The notes under the pieces are model-generated. The model saw only the letters and a list, made by a program, of their open reading frames with translations, did no database searches and was not told where the DNA came from. Shown here piece after piece: positions 1 through 7,869 of a stretch of DNA of 21,844 bases. The DNA comes from Friedmanniella sp. (GTDB lineage Bacteria > Actinomycetota > Actinomycetes > Propionibacteriales > Propionibacteriaceae). The position numbers and the translations under genes were made by a program. Within the stretch, counting starts at the first letter, position 1, and every line of letters starts with the position of its first letter. The stretch is taken from contig JAOPXW010000208.1 of the NCBI GenBank assembly GCA_025964935.1, positions 1 to 21,844 on the forward strand. Direction: 5' to 3'.

Positions 1-1
1 C

Positions 2-322
2 CTCCACACGCCGCTGGGCGAGGACGGCGACTCCGAGTTCGGCGACCTCATCGAGGATTCCGAGGCAGTGGTCCCCGCGGATGCGGTCAGCTTCACGCTG
101 CTGCAGGAGCAGCTGCACGACGTGCTCGACACGTTGAGCGAGCGGGAGGCCGGCGTCGTCTCGATGCGGTTCGGCCTGACCGACGGTCAGCCCAAGACGC
201 TGGACGAGATCGGCAAGGTCTACGGGGTCACGCGCGAGCGGATCCGGCAGATCGAGTCCAAGACCATGAGCAAGCTCCGGCACCCCTCCCGGTCCCAGGT
301 TCTGCGGGACTACCTGGACTGA
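2..322 (+). CDS. sigA: RNA polymerase principal sigma factor, C-terminal end (partial)
   Basis: This is the last 106 residues of a primary sigma-70 factor (SigA/HrdB/RpoD type); the gene begins outside the window. The visible part starts in the region 3/4 linker ([17 protein letters not shown]) and continues into region 4. It contains [15 protein letters not shown] of region 4.1 and the -35-recognising helix-turn-helix of region 4.2, including [20 protein letters not shown]. It ends SQVLRDYLD, a typical end for actinobacterial primary sigma factors. The protein directs core RNA polymerase to housekeeping promoters. The acidic GDLIEDSEA stretch and the conserved end argue for the essential primary factor over a stress sigma, although group 2 paralogues share these motifs. 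The gene is followed by a GC-rich hairpin and a convergent small gene. Confidence 0.95.
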   Translation, partial: LHTPLGEDGDSEFGDLIEDSEAVVPADAVSFTLLQEQLHDVLDTLSEREAGVVSMRFGLTDGQPKTLDEIGKVYGVTRERIRQIESKTMSKLRHPSRSQVLRDYLD

Positions 323-338
323 GGTTTCGGTTCGGCAC

Positions 339-376
339 ACGAGGGCGGGTTCGGCGTCAGCCGGGCCCGCCCTCGT
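339..376 (+). terminator. Putative terminator hairpin after the sigma factor gene
   Basis: An 11-bp perfect stem pairs 339-349 (ACGAGGGCGGG) with 366-376. A further 4-bp stem (CGGC/GCCG) with a GTCA loop sits inside it. It begins 16 bases after the sigma factor stop. Only CGTT follows, so there is no strong U-tract; this is common for actinobacterial terminators. Confidence 0.6.
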
Positions 377-410
377 CGTTCCGGCCGCTCACCCGGTGAC
401 GCGGAGAAAT

Positions 411-451
411 GCCCAGGCCCCCTCCATCACGAGGATGGAGAGGGCCTGGGC
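411..451 (-). terminator. Long hairpin terminator after the DUF7455 gene, possibly bidirectional
   Basis: The stem pairs 411-428 with 434-451: 17 base pairs with one mismatch (421/441) and a 5-base loop. It lies 17 bases beyond the stop of the minus-strand gene at 469. On the minus strand it is followed by ATTTCT, a modest U-rich tail. It sits between two convergent genes and may also stop read-through from the sigma factor gene. Confidence 0.75.
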
Positions 452-468
452 TGTAAGCGCTGAGGGCG

Positions 469-666
469 CTACTTGATGCGGGAGGACTCGTCGTGTATCT
501 CGAGTGCGACCTGGCGGAGCTTGTCAGCGTGCTCCTTGCTGTGGTGGGCACAGAAGAGCAGCTCGAAGCCGCTGGTCATGGTGACCCGGACGTAGGCCTG
601 GGCGCCACAGCGATCGCACCGGTCGGCTGCCGTCAAAGCCCCGCCTTCGATGACTGAAGTGCTCAC
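469..666 (-). CDS. DUF7455 family small zinc-ribbon-like protein
   Basis: This 65-residue protein belongs to the actinobacterial DUF7455 family, which is often found beside the principal sigma factor gene. It has a CDRCGAQ knuckle at Cys17 and Cys20 and a second metal-ligand pair in FCAHH (Cys39 with His41 or His42), so a single bound zinc is likely. The rest is a short beta hairpin (YVRVTMTSGFELLF) and a charged C-terminal helix. The start is a GTG at 664-666, preceded on the minus strand by GCGAGG about 7 bases upstream. It is convergent to the sigma factor gene and divergent from parE. No function is established as far as I know. A role close to transcription is only suggested by the location. 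Confidence 0.85.
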   Translation of the reverse strand: MSTSVIEGGALTAADRCDRCGAQAYVRVTMTSGFELLFCAHHSKEHADKLRQVALEIHDESSRIK

Positions 667-935
667 GGTCGGCCTCGCTTTCTGAGATCAGGATGATCCT
701 CGTCAATGGTGGGTGAAGCAGGAGGTGCCGAACGCAAGCTGGGTGGTTGCTGGGTCCCTCGGTTATCAGTCAACATCCAACCAGGCTCTTATTGTTCCCG
801 TCGGGCATCTCAACCCCATGTCTCTTGTGTAACGACCATCAAGGGGCCGAGGCGTCGACGCTCTAACAGTGGTTCGGAGCCCGACACCGTCTGGTCTGGT
901 CAGACTACGTCCGAAGTTCAAGAGGGCGCCGACGG
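667..935. other. Divergent intergenic region between DUF7455 and parE
   Basis: About 270 bases upstream of two divergent genes. I see no convincing ORF: the reading frames that cross it lack coding-like third-position bias, and its GC content is visibly lower than that of the flanking genes. A minus-strand TTGACG (reverse complement of 701-706) could be a -35 box for the DUF7455 gene, but I cannot place a good -10. The parE-proximal end holds the inverted repeats listed separately. Confidence 0.5.
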
Positions 936-944
936 TAGTCTTCG
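894..944 (+). promoter_or_regulatory. Inverted repeats overlapping the parE promoter
   Basis: GTCTGGTCAGAC at 894-905 is a 12-base palindromic element with 5-base arms. Overlapping it, AGACTAC at 902-908 is exactly complementary to GTAGTCT at 935-941, which contains the proposed parE -10 box. CGAAG (912-916) also pairs with CTTCG (940-944). The arrangement could be an operator or a cruciform-capable element, but this is inference from symmetry only. Confidence 0.35.
936..941 (+). promoter_or_regulatory. Predicted -10 box (TAGTCT) of parE, leaderless transcript
   Basis: TAGTCT matches the actinobacterial TANNNT -10 pattern. It is followed by 6 bases and then the GTG start at 948, so transcription would begin at or next to the start codon. 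No good -35 box is present at 16-18 bases spacing. No Shine-Dalgarno sequence precedes the GTG, which fits a leaderless mRNA. Confidence 0.55.
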
Positions 945-947
945 TAC

Positions 948-3023
948 GTGTCCACCCCTCGTCCCGCCGCTGAGAACCGCGACTACGAGGCACGGCACCT
1001 GCTCGTCCTCGAGGGGCTGGAGGCCGTCCGGAAGCGCCCGGCCATGTACATCGGGTCCACCGACACCCGCGGGCTGATGCACTGCCTGTGGGAGATCATC
1101 GACAACTCCGTCGACGAGGCCCTCGGCGGTCACGGGACGGAGATCTCCGTCACGTTGCGCTCCGACGGCGGCGTCACCGTGGTCGACCAGGGTCGCGGGG
1201 TGCCCGTCGACGTGGAGCCCCGGACCGGGCTGTCCGGGGTCGAGGTCGTCTTCACCAAACTGCACGCCGGGGGCAAGTTCGGGGCCGGCTCCTACAACGC
1301 GACGGGCGGGCTGCACGGGGTCGGCTCCTCGGTCGTGAACGCCCTGTCGACCCGGCTGGACGTCGAGGTCGACCGCGGCTCCGCCACCTGGGCGATGTCC
1401 TTCCGGCGGGGCACCCCCGGAGTCTTCGACGGACCCGGACCGGACGCCCCCTTCACCCCCGACGCGACGCTGCGCAAGATCGGCCGGGCCAAGAAGGGCG
1501 TCACCGGGACCCGGGTCACCTACTGGCCCGACCGCCAGATCTTCCTGAAGACCGCCGAGCTGTCGCTCAAGGACCTGCAGGACCGGGCGCGTCAGACCAG
1601 CTTCCTGGTCCCCGGTCTGGCCCTGCACCTGACCGACGAGCGGACCGCCGAGGTCACCCACGAGACCTTCCGGCACGACGGAGGCATCTCGGAGTTCTGC
1701 GAGTTCCTGGCCTCCGACCGCTCCCTGACCGACGTCGTACGACTGCAGGGCCAGGACCGCTTCGTGGAGACGGTGCCCATGCTGGACGACGCCGGTCACA
1801 TGGAGCCGACCGACGTCGAGCGGGAGGTCGAGATCGACGTGGCCGTCCGCTGGGGCGAGGGCTACGAGACCCGGACCCAGTCCTACGTCAACATCATCGC
1901 CACCCCCAAGGGCGGCACCCACGTGGCCGGCTTCGAGCGCGGTCTGACCAAGGCGTTCGCCAAGTCGCTGGCCGGCAGCCGGCTGCTGAAGGCCGGCGAG
2001 GAGGTGGTCAAGGACGACGTGCTGGAGGGCATGACGGCCGTGGTCACCGTACGGCTGGCCGAGCCCCAGTTCGAGGGTCAGACCAAGGAGGTGCTCGGCA
2101 CCCCGGCGGTCTCCCGGCTGGTCGCCACGGCGGTCGAGCGCGAGCTGGGGGAGTTCCTGGGCTCGACCAAGGCGGCCACCAAGGCCCAGGCCCGCTCGGT
2201 CCTGGAGAAGGTCGTGGGGGCCTCCCGTGCCCGGGTGGCGGCCCGTGCCCACCGCGAGGCCACCCGGCGCAAGAACGCCCTGGAGTCCTCCAGCCTGCCG
2301 CCCAAGCTCAAGGACTGCCGCAGCACGAACGTCGACCAGACCGAGCTGTTCATCGTCGAGGGCGACTCGGCGCTGGGCACGGCCAAGACGGCCCGGAACG
2401 CCGACCTGCAGGCCCTGCTGCCCATCCGCGGCAAGATCCTGAACGTGCAGAAGGCGTCGGTCGGCGACATGCTCAAGAACGCCGAGTGCGCGGCGATCAT
2501 CCAGGTGGTCGGGGCCGGTTCGGGACGCAGCTTCGACCTCGAGGCGGCCCGCTACGGGAAGATCATCTTCATGGCCGACGCGGACTCCGACGGGGCCCAC
2601 ATCCGCTGCCTGCTGGCCACCCTGTTCTTCCGCTACATGCGCCCGATGGTCGACGCCGGCCGGGTCTACACGGCCGTGCCGCCGCTGCACCGCTTCGAGC
2701 TGACCAACCCGCGCAAGGGCCAGGAGCGCTTCATCTACACCTACTCCGACGCGGAGTACCAGCGCAAGGCGGCCGAGCTGACCAAGCGGGGCAGCAACTT
2801 CAAGGAGCCGCAGCGCTACAAGGGGCTCGGCGAGATGGACGCCGACCAGCTGGCCGAGACGACCATGAGCCCGCGGCACCGGACCCTGCGGCGGATGACC
2901 GTGGACGACGGCCTGATCGCCGAGACCACCTTCGAGATGCTGATGGGCAACGACGTCGGGCCGCGGAAGGAGTTCATCATCGACGGCGCCTACAGCCTGG
3001 ACTCCGCCGCCCTCGACGTCTGA
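948..3023 (+). CDS. parE: DNA topoisomerase IV subunit B (ParE)
   Basis: This 691-residue protein is the ATPase/TOPRIM subunit of a type IIA topoisomerase, which relaxes and decatenates DNA together with ParC. The GHKL ATPase shows EIIDNSVDEA (Asn53), DQGRGVPV (Asp80 onward), the ATP lid GGLHGVGSSVVNALS (about 120-134) and the transducer QTKEVLG. The TOPRIM domain has EGDSALGTAK (Glu471) and DADSDGAHI (544 onward), followed by QRYKGLGEMD. EGDSALGTAK instead of the GyrB-type EGDSAGGSAK, and the position beside sigA with a gyrA-like gene nearby, favour ParE over GyrB. The GTG start at 948 lies right after the conserved N-terminal region and a -10-like box. Its partner gene lies about 1.3 kb downstream in the opposite orientation. 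Confidence 0.93.
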   Translation: MSTPRPAAENRDYEARHLLVLEGLEAVRKRPAMYIGSTDTRGLMHCLWEIIDNSVDEALGGHGTEISVTLRSDGGVTVVDQGRGVPVDVEPRTGLSGVEVVFTKLHAGGKFGAGSYNATGGLHGVGSSVVNALSTRLDVEVDRGSATWAMSFRRGTPGVFDGPGPDAPFTPDATLRKIGRAKKGVTGTRVTYWPDRQIFLKTAELSLKDLQDRARQTSFLVPGLALHLTDERTAEVTHETFRHDGGISEFCEFLASDRSLTDVVRLQGQDRFVETVPMLDDAGHMEPTDVEREVEIDVAVRWGEGYETRTQSYVNIIATPKGGTHVAGFERGLTKAFAKSLAGSRLLKAGEEVVKDDVLEGMTAVVTVRLAEPQFEGQTKEVLGTPAVSRLVATAVERELGEFLGSTKAATKAQARSVLEKVVGASRARVAARAHREATRRKNALESSSLPPKLKDCRSTNVDQTELFIVEGDSALGTAKTARNADLQALLPIRGKILNVQKASVGDMLKNAECAAIIQVVGAGSGRSFDLEAARYGKIIFMADADSDGAHIRCLLATLFFRYMRPMVDAGRVYTAVPPLHRFELTNPRKGQERFIYTYSDAEYQRKAAELTKRGSNFKEPQRYKGLGEMDADQLAETTMSPRHRTLRRMTVDDGLIAETTFEMLMGNDVGPRKEFIIDGAYSLDSAALDV

Positions 3024-3058
3024 CCCGCGCCGGCCCGGGCAGGGTCGGTGCGTCTCAG

Positions 3059-3112
3059 CCCGGCACGATCCGACCCGGCACGATCCGACCCGGCACGATC
3101 CGACCGGCACGA
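3059..3112. repeat. 15-bp tandem repeat, three perfect copies and a partial fourth
   Basis: CCCGGCACGATCCGA occurs at 3059-3073, 3074-3088 and 3089-3103. It is followed by a shortened copy, CCGGCACGA, at 3104-3112. It fills most of the 90 bases between the convergent parE and flavin reductase stops. GCCCGGC just before it and GCCGGGC just after it could close a large hairpin. No gene reads through it. Confidence 0.9.
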
Positions 3113-3113
3113 C

Positions 3114-3722
3114 TCAGCCGGGCCGGGCCATGTCGAAGCGGGCTGCCGCGCTGATGCCGAAATAGGCGGTCGGCCCACCGCCCCGGAGCACGGGCTGCGC
3201 CGCCACGGTGTCGAAGACGCCGTCCACGATCAGGGACTCCTCGATGTGCACCGCCACCACCTCGCCCAGGGTCAGCCAGGCCCCCACCGGCTGCCCGTCG
3301 TGGCCGGTGAGCCGCAGCCGCTGGCTCACCCGGCACTCGAACGCGACCGGGGCGCCCGCGACCCGGGGCGGGGCCACCTCGAGGGAGTCGACCCCGACCA
3401 GTCCGGCCAGGTCGAACTCGTCCTGGTCCGGTCCGACGGTGGCGGAGGTGGCGTTCATGGCCTCCGCCTGCGGGCGACTGACCAGGTTCCAGACGAACTC
3501 CCCGGTCTCGGCGACGTTGCTGACGCTGTCCTTGTAGCCCGTGCTGGAGAACCCGATGATCGGCGGGGTGTAGTTGAAGGCGTTGAAGAAGCTGTACGGG
3601 GCGAGGTTGCGGACCCCGGTCGCCGACAGGGTGCTGACCCAGCCGATGGGCCGGGGGGCCACGATGGCGTTGAACGGGTCGTGCGCCAGACCGTGCCCCT
3701 CACGGGGCCGGTAGACGTACAC
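3114..3722 (-). CDS. Flavin reductase family protein (FMN-binding split barrel)
   Basis: This 202-residue protein matches the flavin reductase-like family, which binds FMN or FAD and reduces it with NAD(P)H or uses it as a cofactor. The signature is near the N-terminus: HDPFNAIVAPRPIGWVST (about residues 14-31), then NLAPYSFFNAFNYTPPIIGFS and GEFVWNLVSR, the usual order of the split beta-barrel. The length is normal for this family. The start is GTG at 3720-3722, with only a weak CAGGTG upstream. Six bases separate it from the stop of the carbonic anhydrase gene, so the two are very probably co-transcribed. The physiological substrate or partner oxygenase cannot be told from the sequence. The stop lies just beyond the 15-bp tandem repeats. 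Confidence 0.88.
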   Translation of the reverse strand: MYVYRPREGHGLAHDPFNAIVAPRPIGWVSTLSATGVRNLAPYSFFNAFNYTPPIIGFSSTGYKDSVSNVAETGEFVWNLVSRPQAEAMNATSATVGPDQDEFDLAGLVGVDSLEVAPPRVAGAPVAFECRVSQRLRLTGHDGQPVGAWLTLGEVVAVHIEESLIVDGVFDTVAAQPVLRGGGPTAYFGISAAARFDMARPG

Positions 3723-3728
3723 CGAGCG

Positions 3729-4244
3729 TCACAGCACCTGGGTCAGGGCGCCGGTGTCCACGTCGTAGAGGAAGCCGCCGATCAGGGCCCGGTCCCCGAT
3801 GTGGGGGTGGGTCCGCAGGGCCGTGACGTCCTCGACCAGCTTGCCGTGCTGGTCCGCCGACGCCCCGATGCTCAGGTCGCTGAGGTCCTCACCGGTGGCG
3901 GCGAGCGCCTGGGCCACGATGTCGGCATCGTCGCCGCTGCCCACGGCGCAGCGGGTGTGGGGCACGATCAGGATGCGCCGCACCCCGAGCAGGTGCACGG
4001 CGAGTACGCAGCCCACCAGGGCGTCCGGGGTCAGCCGGCCGCCGGGGGTGCGGATGATCTTGGCGTCACCGATGTTCAGCCCGATCATCTCCAGCGGCTC
4101 GATCCGGGAGTCCATGCAGGTCACCATGGCGACGCCGGCCCGGGCGATCCCGTCGAACCCGCCGTGCGCGAACTGGGTCTGGTACCCCACGTTCTGGGTG
4201 AGTAGATCGGCGAAACCCTCGGTCGGTGTGGTCGGCTGCGGCAC
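3729..4244 (-). CDS. Beta-class carbonic anhydrase
   Basis: This 171-residue zinc enzyme interconverts CO2 and bicarbonate. The zinc ligands are visible: Cys43 in VTCMDSR, then His96 and Cys99 in VPHTRC. Asp45 and Arg47 form the usual catalytic dyad. The short length and the IRTPGGRLTPD and DHG-like regions resemble the small actinobacterial beta-carbonic anhydrases such as M. tuberculosis Rv1284. I chose the GTG at 4242-4244: a longer frame exists upstream, but it is Arg/Gly-rich and overlaps the parC end. The GTG is preceded by TAGGGTGG, which can be read as a -10 box (TAGGGT, 7 bases before the start) or as a Shine-Dalgarno. It is the first gene of a pair with the flavin reductase. Confidence 0.93.
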   Translation of the reverse strand: MPQPTTPTEGFADLLTQNVGYQTQFAHGGFDGIARAGVAMVTCMDSRIEPLEMIGLNIGDAKIIRTPGGRLTPDALVGCVLAVHLLGVRRILIVPHTRCAVGSGDDADIVAQALAATGEDLSDLSIGASADQHGKLVEDVTALRTHPHIGDRALIGGFLYDVDTGALTQVL

Positions 4245-4251
4245 GGGATCC

Positions 4252-4257
4252 ACCCTA
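4252..4257 (-). promoter_or_regulatory. Predicted -10 box (TAGGGT) of the carbonic anhydrase gene
   Basis: On the minus strand TAGGGT is followed by GGATCCC (7 bases) and then the GTG start. The same box and spacing precede the ATPase gene at 17694. The overlapping AGGGTGG could serve as a ribosome binding site instead, so the leaderless reading is not certain. It lies in the 56-base gap after parC. Confidence 0.45.
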
Positions 4258-4300
4258 GGACCCGCACGTGACGACCGGCGACCAGGTCCGCCGTTCGGGG

Positions 4301-6772
4301 TCAGCCACCGGGTGTTGCGGCGACCGCGGCGACCGGCTGGGCCAGCGGCACTCCGGAGCCGTCGCGGCGACCGTCCGGCGGGGGCAGCTCGACCGGTGCC
4401 CCGCTGGCGGCCGCGGCCCGGGCCGGAGCCCGCCCCGCCCAGGCCAGCAGCAGCGTGTCCTCGCCGCGCAGGAAGCGGTGGCACCGTACGCCTCCGGTGG
4501 CCCGCCCCTTGGCCGGGTACTCGGCCAGGGAGGTCACCTTCGCGGTGCCGGCGTCGGTGCCGGGCAGGGCCGCGGCGGACCCGGCCACCGTGACCACCAC
4601 CGCGGGCTCGTCCCCGGCCGGCACCGCCCCGAAGAACACCACCCGGGCCCCGGGGGCCAGCTTGACCCCGGCCACCCCGCCGCCTGCGCGGCCCTGGGGC
4701 CGGACGAGCTGGGCGGGGAAGTGCAGCAGCTGGGCGTCGCTGGTCACGAAGGCCAGGTCCGCACCGGGGTCGGTGAGCTCCAGGGCGCCCACGACCCGGT
4801 CACCCGGGTCGAGCCGGATGACCTCCCACGCCTCCTTGGTCAGGGGCTCGGGGTTGACCCGCTTGACCACCCCGGCGGCCGTGCCCAGGGCCAGACCGGG
4901 GGAGTCGGCCCCCACGGTCGCCAGGGCCAGGACCTGCTCGCCCGGCTCGAGGGGGAGGAGCTCGTCGACGTGGCTGCCGCCCTGCAGGTGCGGGGCGTTC
5001 GCGGTCCCCGGCACCGTGGGCAGGTCGAGAACGCTGACCCGGACCAGGCGTCCCAGGCTGGTCAGGGCCCCGACGTGACCGCGGGCGCTGCCGAGCACGG
5101 CGGACAGGACCACGTCGTGACCGGTGCGGGGACCCTCGGTCGGCAGCGGGTCGGCGTGGTCGGTCCGGGCCAGCAACCCGGCGGAGGACAGCAGCACCCA
5201 GCAGGGGTCGTCGGTCACCTCCAGCGGTGCGGCGGTGGTCGTCGCCACCCCGCCGGCCGCGAGCAGCACCGTACGCCGGGGGGTCCCGTGCTTCTTCGCC
5301 ATCGCGGCCAGCTCCTCACCGACGAGGGCGCGCAACCGGGCCGGGTCGTCCAGGATCTCCGAGAGGGCGGCGATCTCGGCCAGCAGCGCATCCCGCTCGG
5401 TCTCCAGCTCCAGGGTGCTGAAGCGGGTCAGGCGACGCAGCGGCATCTCCAGGATGTAGTTCGTCTGCGTCTCGGTCAGGTCGAAGGCCTCCATCAGCCG
5501 CTGCCGGGCCTGGGCGGTGTCGTCGGAGGACCTGATGATCGCGATCACGTCGTCGATGTCCAGGATGGCCACCAGGAGCCCGGCGACCAGGTGCAGCCGC
5601 TCGGTCGCCTTGCGTCGGGCGAACGCGGTCCGTCGCCGGGTGACCTCGAAGCGGTGCTCCAGGTAGACCGTCAGCAGCTCGCGCAGCGACAGGGTCCGCG
5701 GCTGCCCCTCGACCAGCGCGACGGCGTTGATGGCGAAGCTGTCCTCGAGCTTGGTCAGCTTGTAGAGGCTCTCCAACACGGCCTCGGGGTTGAAGCCGTT
5801 CTTGATCTCGATCACCAGCCGGGTGCCGTTGGTGGAGAGGTCGGTGAGGTCCTTGACGTCGGCGATGCCCTGCAGCTTGCGGGCCTGGACCAGGTTCTTG
5901 ATCTGCTCGATGATCCGCTCGGGGCCGACCATGTACGGCAGCTCGGTGACCACGATCCCCTTGCGCCGGGGGTGGACCTGCTCGATCCGGCTGGTGGCCC
6001 GGATCCGGAACGACCCGCGGCCCGAGTGGTAGGCCTCCCGGATGCCGTCGAGGCCGATGATGCGGCCGCCGGTGGGCAGGTCGGGTCCCGGAACGAACCG
6101 CATCAGCTCCTCGACCGTCGCCTGCGGGTGGGTGATCAGGTGCCGCAGGGCCTGCACGACCTCGACCAGGTTGTGCGGCGGGCAGTTCGTCGCCATCCCG
6201 ACGGCGATGCCGGAGGCGCCGTTGACCAGCAGGTTGGGCAGGGCCGCGGGCAGGACAGTCGGCTCGGAGTCCTTGCCGTCGTAGTTGGGCTTGAAGTCGA
6301 CGGTGTCCTGGTCCAGCCCGGCGGTCATCGCCACCGCGGTCTCGGCCATCCGGCACTCGGTGTAGCGCATCGCCGCCGGGCCGGAGTCCAGTGAGCCGAA
6401 GTTGCCGTGGCCGTCGATCATCGGCAGCCGCATCGTCCAGGGCTGGGCCGTCCGGACCAGGGCGTCGTAGATCGCGGTGTCGCCGTGCGGGTGGTACTGG
6501 CCCATCACCTGGCCGACGACCCGGGCGCACTTGACGTGCGAGCGGTCGGGCCGGATCCCCATCTCGTCCATGGCGTACAGGATCCGGCGCTGCACCGGCT
6601 TCAGGCCGTCCCGCGCGTCGGGCAGTGCGCGGGAGTAGATGACGGAGTACGCGTACTCGAGGAAGCTGGTCTGCATCTCCGAGGACACGTCGATGTCGAC
6701 GATCCGCTCGGTGAAGTCCTCGTCGGCGGGCCCTGAGCTGGAGCCCCGGCCCGAGGATGAGGTGCGTGCCAT
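4301..6772 (-). CDS. parC: DNA topoisomerase IV subunit A (ParC)
   Basis: This 823-residue protein is the DNA-cutting subunit of a type IIA topoisomerase and the partner of ParE. The N-terminal part has [20 protein letters not shown], the quinolone-pocket region [14 protein letters not shown] (94-107) and the catalytic tyrosine, Tyr137, in AAMRYTE. The coiled-coil gate with [14 protein letters not shown] follows. The C-terminal domain (about 500 onward) is a divergent beta-pinwheel, and I find no GyrA box of the QRRGGKG type. That absence supports ParC over GyrA. Thr99 stands where E. coli GyrA has Ser83. The ATG at 6770-6772 has AGGCAGG about 4 bases upstream. The CHAD gene precedes it on the same strand, 117 bases away. 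Confidence 0.93.
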   Translation of the reverse strand: MARTSSSGRGSSSGPADEDFTERIVDIDVSSEMQTSFLEYAYSVIYSRALPDARDGLKPVQRRILYAMDEMGIRPDRSHVKCARVVGQVMGQYHPHGDTAIYDALVRTAQPWTMRLPMIDGHGNFGSLDSGPAAMRYTECRMAETAVAMTAGLDQDTVDFKPNYDGKDSEPTVLPAALPNLLVNGASGIAVGMATNCPPHNLVEVVQALRHLITHPQATVEELMRFVPGPDLPTGGRIIGLDGIREAYHSGRGSFRIRATSRIEQVHPRRKGIVVTELPYMVGPERIIEQIKNLVQARKLQGIADVKDLTDLSTNGTRLVIEIKNGFNPEAVLESLYKLTKLEDSFAINAVALVEGQPRTLSLRELLTVYLEHRFEVTRRRTAFARRKATERLHLVAGLLVAILDIDDVIAIIRSSDDTAQARQRLMEAFDLTETQTNYILEMPLRRLTRFSTLELETERDALLAEIAALSEILDDPARLRALVGEELAAMAKKHGTPRRTVLLAAGGVATTTAAPLEVTDDPCWVLLSSAGLLARTDHADPLPTEGPRTGHDVVLSAVLGSARGHVGALTSLGRLVRVSVLDLPTVPGTANAPHLQGGSHVDELLPLEPGEQVLALATVGADSPGLALGTAAGVVKRVNPEPLTKEAWEVIRLDPGDRVVGALELTDPGADLAFVTSDAQLLHFPAQLVRPQGRAGGGVAGVKLAPGARVVFFGAVPAGDEPAVVVTVAGSAAALPGTDAGTAKVTSLAEYPAKGRATGGVRCHRFLRGEDTLLLAWAGRAPARAAAASGAPVELPPPDGRRDGSGVPLAQPVAAVAATPGG

Positions 6773-6790
6773 GTCCTGCCTCTCTGCGGT

Positions 6791-6818
6791 CCGGGCGGCC
6801 GGTGCAGCCGCCGCCCGG
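6791..6818 (-). terminator. GC-rich hairpin between the CHAD gene and parC
   Basis: CCGGGCGGC (6791-6799) is perfectly complementary to GCCGCCCGG (6810-6818) across a 10-base loop. It lies 71 bases after the CHAD stop and 18 bases before the parC start on the minus strand. It has no U-tract. It may weaken read-through from the CHAD gene, or form a structure in the parC leader. A CAGAAT box at 6823-6828 (minus strand) just upstream is a possible parC -10. Confidence 0.4.
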
Positions 6819-6889
6819 CCTGATTCTGCCTGCTGGGAGCCCGGAACGGCCGGACGGCACGCCCCGCCCGGACCGCCGTCGCCGGCCGG

Positions 6890-7780
6890 CTAGCCCAGGA
6901 AGGGCCGCAGCCGTGCGGCGAGTCCGTCGTCGGCGGTCCGCTCGGCCGCGTAGAGGACGCCGTAGGTGAACCCGTTGTGGCCGTTCTCCACACCGATCTG
7001 GGCGCCCAGCCGGCGCAGGAAGGCGGCGCTGACCGCGGCGTCCTGCCGTTCCCCCAGGACGTCCTGGAGGTTCTTGCGAGCGGCGATGGCCCGTTCGGCC
7101 TTGGGGCCGAGGACGGGCTGGGCCACCTCCAGGGCGTAGCGGTGCCGCTTCGCGGCCTTCCGGGCCCGGTGCAGCAGCTCGGCGGCCTGGTCGTCGCCGG
7201 ACTCCAGTGCGGCCAGCCCGGCGGCCAGCCGGCGGTGGACCCGTTTGTCGGCGGACTTGAGGTAGCCGCCGACCTTGCCCGCCGGGCGGTCGGCGCGTCC
7301 GGTCAGCGGCGGGGCCTGCCGCCACTGGCGGAGCAGGAGGACGAGGTCGGCGTACCGGGGGGTGGCCAGGGCGGCGGTCACGGCCGTCATGGCGGTGGCC
7401 CGCTCGGCGGCGAGCTGGGCCTGCAGGCGCGGGCCCACCGCGCCCAGCACGTCCTCGGGGGGCAGCGCCTCGAGGGCGGCCCTCAGCCGGGTCCCGAGCA
7501 CGTCGAGGTCGCGTACCGCGCCCAGCAGCGAGGCCCACCAGACCAGCTCGTCCTCCAGGTGACCGGCCCGGGGGACGTCGACCAGGTCGCCGAACACCCG
7601 CAGCGTGCTGCGCAGCCGGCGGATCGCCACCCGGGTGGGGTGCACCACGTCCTCCCCGGCCAGCAGCGCGTCACCGGCCGGGATCAGGACGTCGCACTGC
7701 TCGCTGAGGAAGCCGCCGACCAGGTCCCGCAGGGTCGCCGGCGCGGGCGGGCTCTCGGGCGTCATCGGTGGAGGGGCCAT
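6890..7780 (-). CDS. CHAD domain-containing protein
   Basis: This 296-residue protein consists essentially of one CHAD domain (conserved histidine alpha-helical domain). CHAD domains are known to bind inorganic polyphosphate through a basic channel. The first conserved helix is HPTRVAIRRLRSTLRVF (His47, with Arg50, Arg54, Arg55 and Arg57). The second basic set is HRARKAAKRHRYALE in the C-terminal half, as expected for the two-fold helical fold. There is no fused CYTH domain, so this is a stand-alone CHAD protein with no visible catalytic site. I chose the ATG at 7778-7780 because AAGGA lies 4 bases upstream. A GTG at 7876 would add a low-complexity Pro/Arg tail and overlap the upstream gene. 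The acyl-CoA synthetase gene is upstream and parC downstream. Confidence 0.88.
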   Translation of the reverse strand: MAPPPMTPESPPAPATLRDLVGGFLSEQCDVLIPAGDALLAGEDVVHPTRVAIRRLRSTLRVFGDLVDVPRAGHLEDELVWWASLLGAVRDLDVLGTRLRAALEALPPEDVLGAVGPRLQAQLAAERATAMTAVTAALATPRYADLVLLLRQWRQAPPLTGRADRPAGKVGGYLKSADKRVHRRLAAGLAALESGDDQAAELLHRARKAAKRHRYALEVAQPVLGPKAERAIAARKNLQDVLGERQDAAVSAAFLRRLGAQIGVENGHNGFTYGVLYAAERTADDGLAARLRPFLG

Positions 7781-7784
7781 CGGG

Positions 7785-7789
7785 TCCTT
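7785..7789 (-). promoter_or_regulatory. Ribosome binding site (AAGGA) fixing the CHAD start
   Basis: On the minus strand, AAGGA followed by CCCG precedes the ATG at 7780. The next ATG at 7765 has no purine-rich stretch before it, so the 7780 start is preferred. Confidence 0.55.
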
Positions 7790-7869
7790 GCTCTCACGGG
7801 GGCGGATCGCGGGCTCCGCCCGCGGTCGACGGGGTCGGGGGATCGACGGCAGGGCGGGGTCGGGGGACC

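Noticed and set aside
357..551. Small minus-strand frame overlapping the DUF7455 gene
   Set aside because: It runs through the terminator hairpin and has low-complexity composition; the DUF7455 frame is the real one.
918..3110. Long minus-strand frame (730 codons) opposite parE
   Set aside because: It mirrors a clear ParE gene; its product is low-complexity and rich in Gly, Val, His and Arg, typical of antisense frames in GC-rich genes.
3059..3112. CRISPR array
   Set aside because: The 15-bp units are directly adjacent without spacers and there are no cas genes.
4245..4484. N-terminal extension of the carbonic anhydrase frame
   Set aside because: It overlaps the end of parC and is Arg/Gly/Pro-rich; the GTG at 4244 gives a normal-length enzyme.
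4268..6394. Long plus-strand frame opposite parC
   Set aside because: Antisense shadow of ParC, with no recognisable domain and biased composition.
4301..6772. Quinolone-resistance mutation at Thr99 of ParC
   Set aside because: Residues at this position vary naturally among actinobacterial ParC proteins, so resistance cannot be claimed from the sequence.
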